Shown here: piece by piece, positions 1-7,332 of the stretch
How the letters are laid out: every line of letters begins with the position of its first letter
Numbering within the stretch: the stretch's first letter is position 1
Program-made: the position numbers and the translations under genes
The notes under the pieces: generated by a model
The model's input: only the letters and a program-made list of their open reading frames with translations
Told to the model about the DNA's origin: nothing
The model's database searches: none
From: Pantoea wallisii
Lineage (GTDB): Bacteria; Pseudomonadota; Gammaproteobacteria; Enterobacterales; Enterobacteriaceae
NCBI RefSeq assembly: GCF_002095485.1
Contig: NZ_MLFS01000003.1
Span: 62,001-126,000, forward strand
Direction of reading: 5' to 3'
Length of the DNA: 64,000 nt

Positions 1-1
1 C

Positions 2-169
2 AACATGGCTTCGCAGATTGAGACCGGTATGGTGTTTATCAATTCACAGAGCGATACCGCAGCCGAGCTGCCGTTTGGCGGCGTGAAGCGCTCTGGCTAC
101 GGTCGGGAGCTGTCCGATCTCGGTCTGAAAGAGTTTGCCAACCAGAAACTGGTGGTTGTCGCCGGTTAA
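2..169 (+). CDS. sad: C-terminal end of an aldehyde dehydrogenase, probably succinate semialdehyde dehydrogenase (partial)
   Basis: Only the last 55 codons are inside the window; the gene starts upstream. The reading frame carries the C-terminal signature of the aldehyde dehydrogenase superfamily: [20 protein letters not shown], followed by YGRE and a conserved EFANQK stretch. In this family the block lies just after the catalytic domain and forms part of the oligomerisation arm. The wording is closest to what I recall of E. coli Sad/YneI, which oxidises succinate semialdehyde to succinate with NAD. Family membership is secure; the substrate is inferred from the C-terminus alone. A strong hairpin follows the stop codon. 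Confidence 0.7.
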   Translation, partial: NMASQIETGMVFINSQSDTAAELPFGGVKRSGYGRELSDLGLKEFANQKLVVVAG

Positions 170-176
170 ACCACAC

Positions 177-203
177 AAAAAACCCCGCCGCGGCGGGGTT
201 TTT
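177..203. terminator. Bidirectional intrinsic terminator between sad and agp
   Basis: A perfect GC-rich dyad (CCCCGCCGCGGCGGGG, 183-198) is flanked by an A run on the left and a T run on the right, so it can end transcription on both strands. It sits between the convergent 3' ends of the aldehyde dehydrogenase gene and agp. Confidence 0.85.
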
Positions 204-218
204 ACATGGCGCTGTCGC

Positions 219-1835
219 TTAGTTACTGGCGGCAACTGGCTGCTGGGCCGGTTTGGCTTCAGCCTGTGACTTCTCTGGCACCGCATCCGCCTGAGCTTTC
301 TGTGCCGCAGAGGCATCGGCTTTCGCCTTCTCTTCAGCCGCTTTCTGCGCAGCGGCCTTCTCTGCTTTAGCTTTATCGTCAGCGGCTTTAGCAGCTTTTG
401 CTTTATCCTCGGCGGCTTTATCTGCTGCGGCTTTGTCAGCAGCCGCTTTGTCAGCAGCCGCTTTGTCCGCGGCGGCTTTGTCGCTGTTCGCGCTCTCTGC
501 CGCCGGGCGATCGCTCTTCTCCGGCGTCTGCTCTGCTGGGGCGGCAGCCGGTGCTGGCTGTGCCGCAGGTGCCGCTGGCTGCAGTGGCGTGCCCTGCAAC
601 GCCGTGTTCAGCGCAGCGGTAAACTGATCCCAGCTGCAATAGCCGTTCGCATCGGTATCGCAACCGGCCAGCTGCAGCGTTACGCGCTTCGGCGGATTTT
701 TCAGGCTCAGCACATCAGCGTTACGCAGCTGATCGGCCGTCTGATAGACGTATTCCACTTTCAGCAGATCTTTATTGTTTTTCGCATCGTGCCAGCGCTC
801 AAACACCACCTGACCACCGATAGGCGTTTTCTCATCGTTGCCCGGCAGTTCATAAGGTTTCACCTGAAGCGCGCTGAGCAGTGAAGCGATGTTGGAGTCG
901 TGACCCACCATCAGCGTCACTTTTGGCGCACTGGCTTTGTCCTGATCGACTAACTGGCTGCGGATATAATCCACCAGCGGAGCCGCGACTTCACGCGAGA
1001 CGGTCGGTGAGGTGAACAGTGCATCCTGATAGCCGTTTTTGATAGCGGCCAGCTCTTTCCACTGCTCCGGGGTTTTGATCTGGCCCCAGGCAACCTGATC
1101 CGCCGGGAAACCTTCGTAATATTGCAGCGTAAAGGCATCCACCAGCGAATTACCAATCTTCAGCGGGCCGTTTACGCCAGGCTCTTTGCCGTTTTCAGCA
1201 GTAAAGGTGTTATCGCTGCTGCTGAGGTCGCACTGCTTTTTACCGTTGCAGGCCGGTGAAGCTTTGTAATCAACAATCTTTTCCAGGCGCTGCAGCGCCG
1301 GCTTCAGCGCCAGTTTCTCATTGGCAGCCGTCATTGCCGCCAGCGCCTTTTTGTTGAACGCTTCACTGTCATCGGTAATGACCGGGTTAAAGATGGGATC
1401 CATCGTGCCCATCGCATCCTGATGGGTTACCGCAACGTCGCAGCCCGGGAAGGCGCCGGTGACAAAGTACTGCGCGGTGGCCACGGTACGTTGCAGGCTG
1501 TTGGCGTAGACAAAGATGTTACTGCTATCCGGACAGGTCCCTTTCTCTACCAGGCCCTGCTGTGCCAGCCACTGACGGGTATAGTTACCCATATAGACTT
1601 CCAGCACGCCGCCTTTGGTGGTCAGCTCGCCACCGGCTACATCCCACTGCGGCCAGCTCTTCTTCGTGGATTGCTCCAGCACGCTGCCATTGTTAGCCAG
1701 CGGCGCACGCAGATTGTGACGACTCAGCATCAGTACCTGCTGAAGTTGCATATCCCCATCCGCAGCGTAAGCGGTCATGCCCACCGGAAGCGCCGCGATA
1801 ACTGACAACGCGCAAAGACTCAGTTTCTTGATCAT
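219..1835 (-). CDS. agp: Periplasmic glucose-1-phosphatase (histidine acid phosphatase) with a long Ala/Lys-rich C-terminal tail
   Basis: The 538-aa product begins with a signal peptide ([20 protein letters not shown], cleavage after about residue 24). The histidine acid phosphatase signature follows: RHNLRAP at 39-45 holds the phosphorylated histidine and the HD pair is at 312-313 (VGHDSN). Agp hydrolyses glucose-1-phosphate in the periplasm. The phosphatase domain ends near residue 414, where E. coli Agp (413 aa) ends. Here another roughly 124 residues follow: a Pro/Ala segment (415-440), then a helix-prone Ala/Lys/Asp region (451-515) built on a five-residue ADKAA repeat that resembles the TolA stalk. 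A start seven codons upstream exists, but MIKK gives the proper signal peptide. The gene is convergent with the preceding one and appears monocistronic. Confidence 0.93.
   Translation of the reverse strand: MIKKLSLCALSVIAALPVGMTAYAADGDMQLQQVLMLSRHNLRAPLANNGSVLEQSTKKSWPQWDVAGGELTTKGGVLEVYMGNYTRQWLAQQGLVEKGTCPDSSNIFVYANSLQRTVATAQYFVTGAFPGCDVAVTHQDAMGTMDPIFNPVITDDSEAFNKKALAAMTAANEKLALKPALQRLEKIVDYKASPACNGKKQCDLSSSDNTFTAENGKEPGVNGPLKIGNSLVDAFTLQYYEGFPADQVAWGQIKTPEQWKELAAIKNGYQDALFTSPTVSREVAAPLVDYIRSQLVDQDKASAPKVTLMVGHDSNIASLLSALQVKPYELPGNDEKTPIGGQVVFERWHDAKNNKDLLKVEYVYQTADQLRNADVLSLKNPPKRVTLQLAGCDTDANGYCSWDQFTAALNTALQGTPLQPAAPAAQPAPAAAPAEQTPEKSDRPAAESANSDKAAADKAAADKAAADKAAADKAAEDKAKAAKAADDKAKAEKAAAQKAAEEKAKADASAAQKAQADAVPEKSQAEAKPAQQPVAASN
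412..486. repeat. Five tandem 15-bp units encoding ADKAA repeats in the agp tail
   Basis: Units start at 412, 427, 442, 457 and 472. Each is close to gcsgctttgtcagca on the plus strand and encodes one ADKAA pentapeptide on the minus strand. They differ mainly at third codon positions and keep the frame, so the array can vary in copy number by slippage without breaking the gene. Confidence 0.85.
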
Positions 1836-2054
1836 TGTGCCTATTCCATAATTCATCAGTGAAACACTCTGGCTTTCAAACGATTAGCCGGCCAAAGAGC
1901 GAATTACCGCACAGTGTAACTCAGCTTGCATCGGAAAATCGCCAGATGTTTGCAAAAACCGTGACTGGACTATAGCAGCAAACGCGTCTGCCGTTAGGTG
2001 CGGGCCGGTGACGGAAGAGCAAGGAGAGGTTTTTTCGGATTGGGTGAATGCTGA

Positions 2055-2083
2055 AAAGCAAAAAGCCCGCATCGCTGCGGGCT
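2055..2083 (-). terminator. Intrinsic terminator of the tRNA-Ser transcript
   Basis: The arms AGCCCGC (2064-2070) and GCGGGCT (2077-2083) form a hairpin. On the minus strand it is followed by a U-rich run. It lies about 10 bp downstream of the 3' end of the second tRNA-Ser gene. Confidence 0.85.
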
Positions 2084-2092
2084 TCTTTAATA

Positions 2093-2180
2093 TGGCGGAG
2101 GAACAGAGATTCGAACTCTGGGATGGTTTCCCATCGACGGTTTTCAAGACCGTTGCCTTAAGCCACTCGGCCATCCCTCC
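2093..2180 (-). tRNA. serT: tRNA-Ser(UGA), promoter-distal copy
   Basis: This is an 88-nt class II tRNA with an encoded CCA. The acceptor stem pairs GGAGGGA with TTCCTCC, the anticodon loop is CTTGAAA (anticodon UGA), the variable arm is long as serine tRNAs require, and the T arm reads CAGAG-TTCGAAT-CTCTG. It reads UCA/UCG/UCU codons. It lies 35 bp downstream of a near-identical copy, and both share one promoter and terminator. The place next to yccA matches E. coli serT, which is single there. Confidence 0.96.
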
Positions 2181-2215
2181 GGAAATCTTTTTGTAACGTC
2201 ACTCTGTAAGAGTGA

Positions 2216-2303
2216 TGGCGGAGGAGGAGAGATTCGAACTCTCGGATGGTTGCCCATCGACGGTTTTCAAGACCGTTGCCTTAAGCCACTCGGCCACCCC
2301 TCC
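2216..2303 (-). tRNA. serT: tRNA-Ser(UGA), promoter-proximal copy
   Basis: This is an 88-nt tRNA with the same anticodon loop (CTTGAAA) and encoded CCA. Its acceptor stem (GGAGGGG with CTCCTCC) and T arm (GAGAG/CTCTC) differ from the downstream copy at paired positions, so base pairing is preserved. A strong sigma-70-type promoter with a GC-rich discriminator lies 12 bp upstream. Confidence 0.96.
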
Positions 2304-2315
2304 GCAATGAGGCGC

Positions 2316-2344
2316 ACTATAAACATCCCCCCGAACGATGTAAA
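2316..2344 (-). promoter_or_regulatory. Promoter of the tandem tRNA-Ser genes
   Basis: On the minus strand there is a -35 box TTTACA (2344-2339), a 17-bp spacer and a -10 box TATAGT (2321-2316), followed by the GC-rich discriminator GCGCC. That discriminator is typical of stringently controlled stable-RNA promoters. The spacing places the start a few bases before the first tRNA. Confidence 0.8.
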
Positions 2345-2525
2345 GCGTCACGTGAATCGTTCGCCTGAAAAACCGCCAAAAATCTTTTTTTTGTCGTCAA
2401 AATCGCCATTCTGCTCAGCGAAACAGCGATTTATCGCGTAAAGAAGGGTAAAACGCCTTTTCTGTTCCACAGCCGCTGCGTATTCTCAGGCGATATTTGG
2501 TGTTCTCTCTCTTAAGGAGCGCATG

Positions 2526-3182
2526 ATGGACAGAATTATTAGCTCGTCACAGCAGCAATCGTTAATCAGTACGCACAAAGTTCTGCGTAATACCTACTTC
2601 TTACTGGGCCTGACGCTGGCCTTCTCTGCCGTAACCGCCACGCTCAGCACCGTGTACGCCCTGCCCTCGCCGGGTTTGATCCTGATGCTGGTCGGGTTTT
2701 ACGGTTTGATGTTTCTGACCTACCGTCTGGCCAATAGCCCGGCAGGCATTCTGGCCGCCTTTGCGTTCACCGGCTTCCTGGGATACTGCCTTGGCCCAAT
2801 TCTCAGCGCTTTCCTGACGGCGGGCATGGGTGATGTGATCGCCATGGCGCTGGGCGGTACCGCGCTGGTGTTCTTCTGCTGTTCTGCCTATGTACTGACA
2901 ACGCGTCGCGATATGTCATTCCTTGGCGGCATGATGATGGCTGGCTTTGTGGTACTGCTGGTCGCCGTCGTGGCAAATATCTTCCTGCAGCTGCCAGCGC
3001 TGCACCTCGCCATTAGCGCCCTGTTTATTCTGTTCTCTGCAGGCGCCATTTTGTGGGAAACCAGCAACATCATCCACGGCGGCGAAACCAACTATATCCG
3101 CGCTACCGTGAGCCTGTATGTGTCGCTGTACAACATCTTTGTCAGCCTGCTGAGCCTGCTGGGCTTCGCCAGCAAAGACTAA
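2526..3182 (+). CDS. yccA: Inner-membrane BI-1 family protein YccA, modulator of FtsH
   Basis: The 218-aa product has seven hydrophobic segments and ends with the hallmark [20 protein letters not shown], which identifies the Bax inhibitor-1 (UPF0005) family and YccA in particular. In E. coli, YccA is a slow substrate of the membrane protease FtsH and restrains its attack on jammed SecY. Two ATGs are adjacent at 2523 and 2526. The AAGGAG at 2514-2519 lies 6 bp from the second but only 3 bp from the first, and E. coli YccA also starts MDRI, so 2526 is chosen. A hairpin terminator follows. Confidence 0.95.
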   Translation: MDRIISSSQQQSLISTHKVLRNTYFLLGLTLAFSAVTATLSTVYALPSPGLILMLVGFYGLMFLTYRLANSPAGILAAFAFTGFLGYCLGPILSAFLTAGMGDVIAMALGGTALVFFCCSAYVLTTRRDMSFLGGMMMAGFVVLLVAVVANIFLQLPALHLAISALFILFSAGAILWETSNIIHGGETNYIRATVSLYVSLYNIFVSLLSLLGFASKD

Positions 3183-3196
3183 GGCTGTCGCTTTAC

Positions 3197-3223
3197 CAAA
3201 ACCCCGCTGCGGCGGGGTTTTTG
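3197..3223. terminator. Intrinsic terminator after yccA
   Basis: The dyad ACCCCGCTGCGGCGGGGT is flanked by AAA on the left and a T run on the right. It ends the yccA transcript 15 bp after the stop. Confidence 0.85.
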
Positions 3224-3278
3224 CTTTTTAGCTGCCGGCGAATTTACAATAAGGCAAAAGGTGTAATGAGGAGTCAAC

Positions 3279-3605
3279 GTGATTTTTGCCGGTAAAGAGA
3301 TTGCCACTGATGCGGAAGGCTATCTGAAAAACAGTGCGGACTGGAGTGAAGAGCTGGCTGCGGCTATCGCCCAAAACGAAGCGATTGAGATGGGTGATGC
3401 GCACTGGGAAGTGGTGCACTTTGTGCGGGCCTTTTATCAGGAGTTTAATACCTCGCCCGCGGTGCGCATGCTGGTTAAAGCCATGGCGCAAAAGTATGGC
3501 GAAGAGAAAGGTAACAGCCGCTATCTGTTTCGCCTGTTCCCGGAGGGGCCGGCTAAGCAAGCAACAAAAATTGCCGGCCTGCCGAAACCGGCGAAGTGCC
3601 TTTAA
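3279..3605 (+). CDS. tusE: Sulfur carrier protein TusE (tRNA 2-thiouridine synthesis)
   Basis: The 108-aa DsrC/TusE family protein has the penultimate cysteine (Cys107, in PAKCL) that carries the persulfide. It also has the family block [20 protein letters not shown] at 45-64. TusE takes sulfur from TusBCD and passes it to MnmA for s2U34 in Lys, Glu and Gln tRNAs. The start has a good ribosome binding site (GAGG). The gene is transcribed alone toward acyP, with no bases between the two stop codons. Confidence 0.95.
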   Translation: MIFAGKEIATDAEGYLKNSADWSEELAAAIAQNEAIEMGDAHWEVVHFVRAFYQEFNTSPAVRMLVKAMAQKYGEEKGNSRYLFRLFPEGPAKQATKIAGLPKPAKCL

Positions 3606-3884
3606 TCAGCCGGTGGTGAAGCGCGCCGGAAAGGTGGCGGGCTGATGCGGTTCGGCCAGCACCTTATCAACGCGTGCGCTGCGCGGCCCGCCCGCTTTTA
3701 ACCACTCAATCAGCGCCTGAACCTGCTGCTCTTCACCGGCAGCCAGCACTTCAACACTGCCATCCTGCAGATTGTGCGCGTAGCCGGTCACGCCCAGCTC
3801 ATTGGCCCGCGCCTGAGTGTAGTAGCGAAAACCCACGCCCTGCACCGTACCATACACCCAGATTTTGTAGCTTGTGGTCGCCAT
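3606..3884 (-). CDS. acyP: Acylphosphatase
   Basis: The 92-aa protein has the acylphosphatase signature [11 protein letters not shown] at 12-22, including the phosphate-binding loop and Arg20. Asn38 in [12 protein letters not shown] is the second catalytic residue. It hydrolyses carboxyl-phosphate bonds such as acetyl phosphate and carbamoyl phosphate in the cytoplasm. The gene is YccX of E. coli. It is convergent with tusE (abutting stop codons) and divergent from rlmI. Confidence 0.95.
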   Translation of the reverse strand: MATTSYKIWVYGTVQGVGFRYYTQARANELGVTGYAHNLQDGSVEVLAAGEEQQVQALIEWLKAGGPRSARVDKVLAEPHQPATFPARFTTG

Positions 3885-3966
3885 GGCGATCTCCCCATTG
3901 TGCGTTGCATTTTGCCGTCATCCACCGGAGAATGACGCCTCATTTTTTCAGGTAAGCATAGCAAAT

Positions 3967-5156
3967 ATGACCGTTCGATTGATTCTCGCTAAGGGACGTG
4001 AAAAATCCCTGCTGCGCCGCCATCCGTGGGTATTCTCCGGTGCCGTCGCCCGTATGGAAGGTAAAGCCCAGTCGGGTGAAACTATTGATGTCTGTGACAG
4101 CAATGGCAAATGGCTGGCCCGCGCCGCTTATTCACCGCAGTCGCAAATTCGTGCTCGCGTCTGGAGCTGGCAGCAGGATGAGTCAATCGACATCGCCTTC
4201 TTCGTGCGCGCTTTTGAGCAGGCACAGCAATGGCGCACCTGGCTGGCGCAACGTGACGGGCTGGACAGCTACCGTCTGATCGCCGGTGAATCTGACGGCA
4301 TGCCCGGCGTGACTATCGATCGCTTTGGCGATTTTCTGGTCCTGCAGCTGCTGTCGGCGGGTGCCGAGTACCAGCGTCCGGCGATTATCTCCGCCCTGCA
4401 GCAGAGCTTCCCGACCTGCTCCATCTACGATCGCTCTGATGTTGCAGTACGTAAAAAAGAGGGTCTGGAGCTGGCTCAGGGCCCGGTATCGGGCGAGCTG
4501 CCACCGGCACTGTTACCGATTACCGAACACGGGATGAAGCTGCTGGTTGACATTCAGGGCGGTCATAAAACCGGTTACTACCTGGATCAGCGCGACAGCC
4601 GTCTTGCCACGCGCCGCTACGCAGAAAACGCCCGCGTACTGAACTGCTTCTCTTACACTGGCGGTTTCGCCGTTTCCGCGCTGCTGGGCGGCTGCCGCGA
4701 AGTGATCAGTGTTGATACCTCTCAGGATGCGCTGGATGTCGCGAAGCAGAACGTTGAGCTGAACAGCTTGATGTGTCGCGCGCGCAATTCGTGCGTGATG
4801 ATGTGTTCAAACTGCTGCGTCGCTACCGTGACAGCGGCGAGAAGTTTGACCTGATCGTTATGGATCCGCCGAAATTTGTTGAAAATAAAAATCAGCTGAT
4901 GGGTGCCTGTCGCGGTTATAAAGACATCAATATGCTGGCCATTCAGCTACTTAATCCCGGCGGGATTTTGTTGACGTTCTCCTGCTCTGGCCTGATGGCG
5001 ACCGATCTGTTCCAGAAGATTATCGCTGATGCCGCCGTAGATGCCGGCCGTGATGTACAATTTATAGAGCAGTTCCGTCAGGCAGCCGACCATCCGGTGA
5101 TCGCCAGCTATCCTGAAGGACTTTATCTGAAAGGATTTGCCTGCCGCGTGCTGTGA
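3967..5156 (+). pseudogene. rlmI: 23S rRNA m5C1962 methyltransferase RlmI, interrupted by one frameshift
   Basis: The first 268 codons from ATG 3967 match RlmI from its N-terminal PUA-like domain ([20 protein letters not shown]) to the SAM-binding region ([16 protein letters not shown]). After TTG at 4768-4770 the frame changes. The rest ([20 protein letters not shown], the VMDPPKF motif and catalytic cysteine region TFSCSGLM) continues in the next frame to 5156. Adding one G at 4770/4771 (TTGATG to TTGGATG) restores a continuous protein of about 396 aa. RlmI methylates C1962 of 23S rRNA with SAM. Both halves are fully conserved, so a sequencing error or a very recent mutation is likely. Confidence 0.9.
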
Positions 5157-5184
5157 CTTGAAAACGCTGTCCCTGCCACCATAT
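5157..5184 (+). promoter_or_regulatory. Heat-shock (sigma-32) promoter of hspQ
   Basis: CTTGAAA at 5157-5163 is a perfect match to the sigma-32 -35 box. Thirteen bases later CACCATAT (5177-5184) matches the CCCCATNT -10 box with one change. It begins immediately after the rlmI stop codon and lies 31 bp before the hspQ start. An inverted repeat (5171-5195) covers the -10 region. Confidence 0.75.
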
Positions 5185-5215
5185 TGGTAGCAGGGCAAAG
5201 TTTTGGGAGGTCACA

Positions 5216-5533
5216 ATGATTGCCAGTAAATTTGGAATTGGTCAGCAGGTACGCCATCGTCTTTCCGGCGTGCTCGGCGTAATCGTCGATGTTGATGCGG
5301 AGTACTCGCTGGACGAACCTGAGCTGGATGAAGTCGGCGCAACGGAGTCGTTGCGCGCTGCGCCGTGGTACCACGTCGTGATGGAAGATGAAGAGGGCGA
5401 ACAGGTGCACACTTATGTGGCTGAGATTCAGCTGGCGGGTGAGACCTCGTTTGAACATCCGGAACAGCCCTCTATGGATGAGCTTGCGGCTTCCATCCGG
5501 CAGCAGCTGCAGGCCCCGAGCCTGCGTCATTAA
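5216..5533 (+). CDS. hspQ: Heat-shock protein HspQ (Lon substrate and activator)
   Basis: The 105-aa protein matches HspQ/YccV: it opens [20 protein letters not shown] and carries the [21 protein letters not shown] core (48-68), an all-beta fold. In enterobacteria HspQ is induced by heat and enhances proteolysis by Lon of selected substrates. A strong ribosome binding site (GGGAGG) sits 6 bp before ATG 5216. The upstream sigma-32 promoter fits its known regulation. It follows rlmI closely, as in E. coli, and ends at a hairpin shared with yccU. Confidence 0.95.
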   Translation: MIASKFGIGQQVRHRLSGVLGVIVDVDAEYSLDEPELDEVGATESLRAAPWYHVVMEDEEGEQVHTYVAEIQLAGETSFEHPEQPSMDELAASIRQQLQAPSLRH

Positions 5534-5537
5534 TGAT

Positions 5538-5563
5538 AACGGCGACCTGAGGTCGCCGTTTTT
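5538..5563. terminator. Bidirectional terminator between hspQ and yccU
   Basis: The hairpin AACGGCGACC-TGA-GGTCGCCGTT is followed by TTT on the plus strand. It separates two convergent genes. Confidence 0.8.
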
Positions 5564-5566
5564 GCG

Positions 5567-5989
5567 TTACTGCACGGCGCGCGTCAATCCCAGCCGCGGA
5601 ATCTCAATCTTCGGGCAGCGATCCATAATGACCGTCAGCCCGGCATCACGCGCCAGCACGGCAGCCTGTTCATTAATTATCCCCTGCTGCAGCCACAGCG
5701 TATTCGCCCCGATCGCAATCGCCTCCTGCGCGACGCCCCACGCGGCTTCTGCATTGCGAAACACATCCACCATATCGACTTTACCCGGGATCTCCGCCAG
5801 TGTGGCGTAAGCGGTTTGTCCCAGTAGCGTCTGTCCGGCCAGCTTCGGGCTCACCGGTATCACCTCATAACCTTGATCGAGCAGATATTTCATCACGCCA
5901 TAGCTGGGACGGTCAGTGCGATCGCTGGCACCGACCAGCGCGATGCGTTTCGTGTTCGTCAGGACATCGCGGATGATTTGATCGTTCAT
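5567..5989 (-). CDS. yccU: CoA-binding domain protein YccU
   Basis: The 140-aa Rossmann-fold protein belongs to the CoA_binding_2 family. The N-terminal strand and glycine loop (RIALVGASDRTDRPSYGVMK, 15-34) form the nucleotide-binding site, and WLQQGIINEQA (99-109) and VIMDRCPKIE (120-129) are family motifs. The biochemical role in E. coli is unknown. Here it stands alone, divergent from yccT. Confidence 0.92.
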   Translation of the reverse strand: MNDQIIRDVLTNTKRIALVGASDRTDRPSYGVMKYLLDQGYEVIPVSPKLAGQTLLGQTAYATLAEIPGKVDMVDVFRNAEAAWGVAQEAIAIGANTLWLQQGIINEQAAVLARDAGLTVIMDRCPKIEIPRLGLTRAVQ

Positions 5990-6165
5990 ACTTTTCTCCT
6001 TGTTTCGCTCTCAAGAGTGTAGAGGGCATCGGCGCGCAAAGTGCAAGCCGGGCGCGTGAAACTTTGCGCGGCAGCACGAATAAATATGTTAAAATGTAAA
6101 TTTACTGCCATAATGTAATAATTTGCTACACATCGCCGTTATCCCCCCCTTTTCCGGGAGTAGAA

Positions 6166-6792
6166 ATGAAGCTGTCTTTAGCTGTTACGGGTTTACTCGT
6201 GTTGCTCGTATCGGCGTCCTGCCATGCCATCACATTGAAGCTCGATCCGCAGATCGATCTGCTGGTGCTGGATGGGCGCAAAATCTCAGGCTCGCTGCTG
6301 AAAGGTGCGGATAGCCTTGAGCTGGAGCGCGGTCAGCATCAGTTTCTGTTTCGCGTTGAAAAAGCGGGCGCCGATGCCAGCCATTTCCAGTCTGTACCCA
6401 TGATTGTGACCTTCAGCGCCGATGCGCATTCGGTGGCGATCCGTCTGCCCGCGCTGAACAGCCGTCGTGAACGTACGCATTTTGACAGGTCGCTCAATTT
6501 TCAGCTGATAGATGAACACGGTAATGAGATTGCCAGCATTCGCGATCGGTTGCCGCCAGACGACAGCAGTGATGTGGAACAGGCGATGGTGAAATATAAC
6601 CGTACGGCCCAGGTGGCTTCGGTGCCGCGTTTCGCCCTGCAAACCGGCCACATCCCGGACACCAGCCTGAACCTCGATTTTGCCTGGCAGGACGCCAGCG
6701 ATCTGCCCGCGCTTCAGCGCTGGTTTCAGCGTTTTGATGCCGCAACGCGCCTGCGTTTTATCAGCTGGATGAAAACCTTACGCGCAAGTTGA
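6166..6792 (+). CDS. yccT: DUF2057 secreted protein YccT/CsgI (curli assembly inhibitor family)
   Basis: The 208-aa protein starts with a signal peptide ([19 protein letters not shown], cleaved near residue 21). The DUF2057 domain follows, with the typical opening [20 protein letters not shown]. In E. coli this periplasmic protein was renamed CsgI because it restrains curli assembly. No curli genes are in this window, so the same role here is an inference. The ribosome binding site is GGGAG and the gene precedes mgsA on the same strand. Confidence 0.9.
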   Translation: MKLSLAVTGLLVLLVSASCHAITLKLDPQIDLLVLDGRKISGSLLKGADSLELERGQHQFLFRVEKAGADASHFQSVPMIVTFSADAHSVAIRLPALNSRRERTHFDRSLNFQLIDEHGNEIASIRDRLPPDDSSDVEQAMVKYNRTAQVASVPRFALQTGHIPDTSLNLDFAWQDASDLPALQRWFQRFDAATRLRFISWMKTLRAS

Positions 6793-6859
6793 TAGCAACG
6801 AAACGCCAGGGGTAAACTCGTGCTCTAACCTTAATGCCCGAGCAGAGACAGGAAGCCCT

Positions 6860-7320
6860 ATGGAGCAGACCGTTCGTACCCTGAAAGTCCAGAAACACAT
6901 TGCCCTCGTTGCCCATGACCATTGCAAAGCCTCGCTGCTGGAGTGGGTAAAAATCAACCAGAGCGCGCTGCAATCTCATGTGCTGTATGCCACCGGGACG
7001 ACCGGTAATCTGATCAATCGCCATACCGGTCTGGACGTGAATGCCATGCTGAGCGGCCCGATGGGCGGCGATCAGCAGGTTGGCGCGATGATTTCTGAAG
7101 GCAAAATCGATGTGCTGTTCTTCTTCTGGGATCCGCTGAATGCGGTGCCGCACGATCCGGATGTCAAAGCGCTGCTGCGCCTTGCCACCGTGTGGAACAT
7201 TCCGGTGCAACCAACCGCTCAACGGCAGACTTCATTATCCGGTCGCCGCTGTTTGCGGCAGAGAGTGCGATTCAGATTCCCGACTATCAGCGCTATCTGG
7301 CTGAGCGTCTGAAAGCCTGA
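6860..7320 (+). pseudogene. mgsA: Methylglyoxal synthase, with a frameshift near the C-terminus
   Basis: Codons 1-116 are a clear MgsA: His19-Asp20 (VAHDH), the phosphate-binding [21 protein letters not shown] and [10 protein letters not shown] motifs of the active site. The enzyme converts dihydroxyacetone phosphate to methylglyoxal and phosphate. After VWNIPV the annotated frame becomes unrelated. Inserting one G after 7207 (GTGCAACC to GTGGCAACC) gives [16 protein letters not shown], then [14 protein letters not shown] and a stop at 7318-7320. This yields the normal length of about 153 aa. The error again lies at a G doublet. Confidence 0.9.
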
Positions 7321-7332
7321 TCATCAGGCTTT
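7312..7332. terminator. Stop-codon palindrome between mgsA and helD, possible bidirectional terminator
   Basis: AAAGCCTGA (7312-7320), TCA, TCAGGCTTT (7324-7332) is a perfect 9-bp inverted repeat. Each arm ends in the stop codon of one of the two convergent genes, and three T residues follow on either strand. It may work as a weak terminator. Confidence 0.5.

Noticed and set aside
412-486. Short tandem units considered as a CRISPR array
   Set aside because: Units are 15 bp, contiguous, without spacers, and in frame in agp; a coding repeat.
2008-2196. Short plus-strand frame across the first tRNA-Ser gene
   Set aside because: It runs through a tRNA gene and its terminator; not coding.
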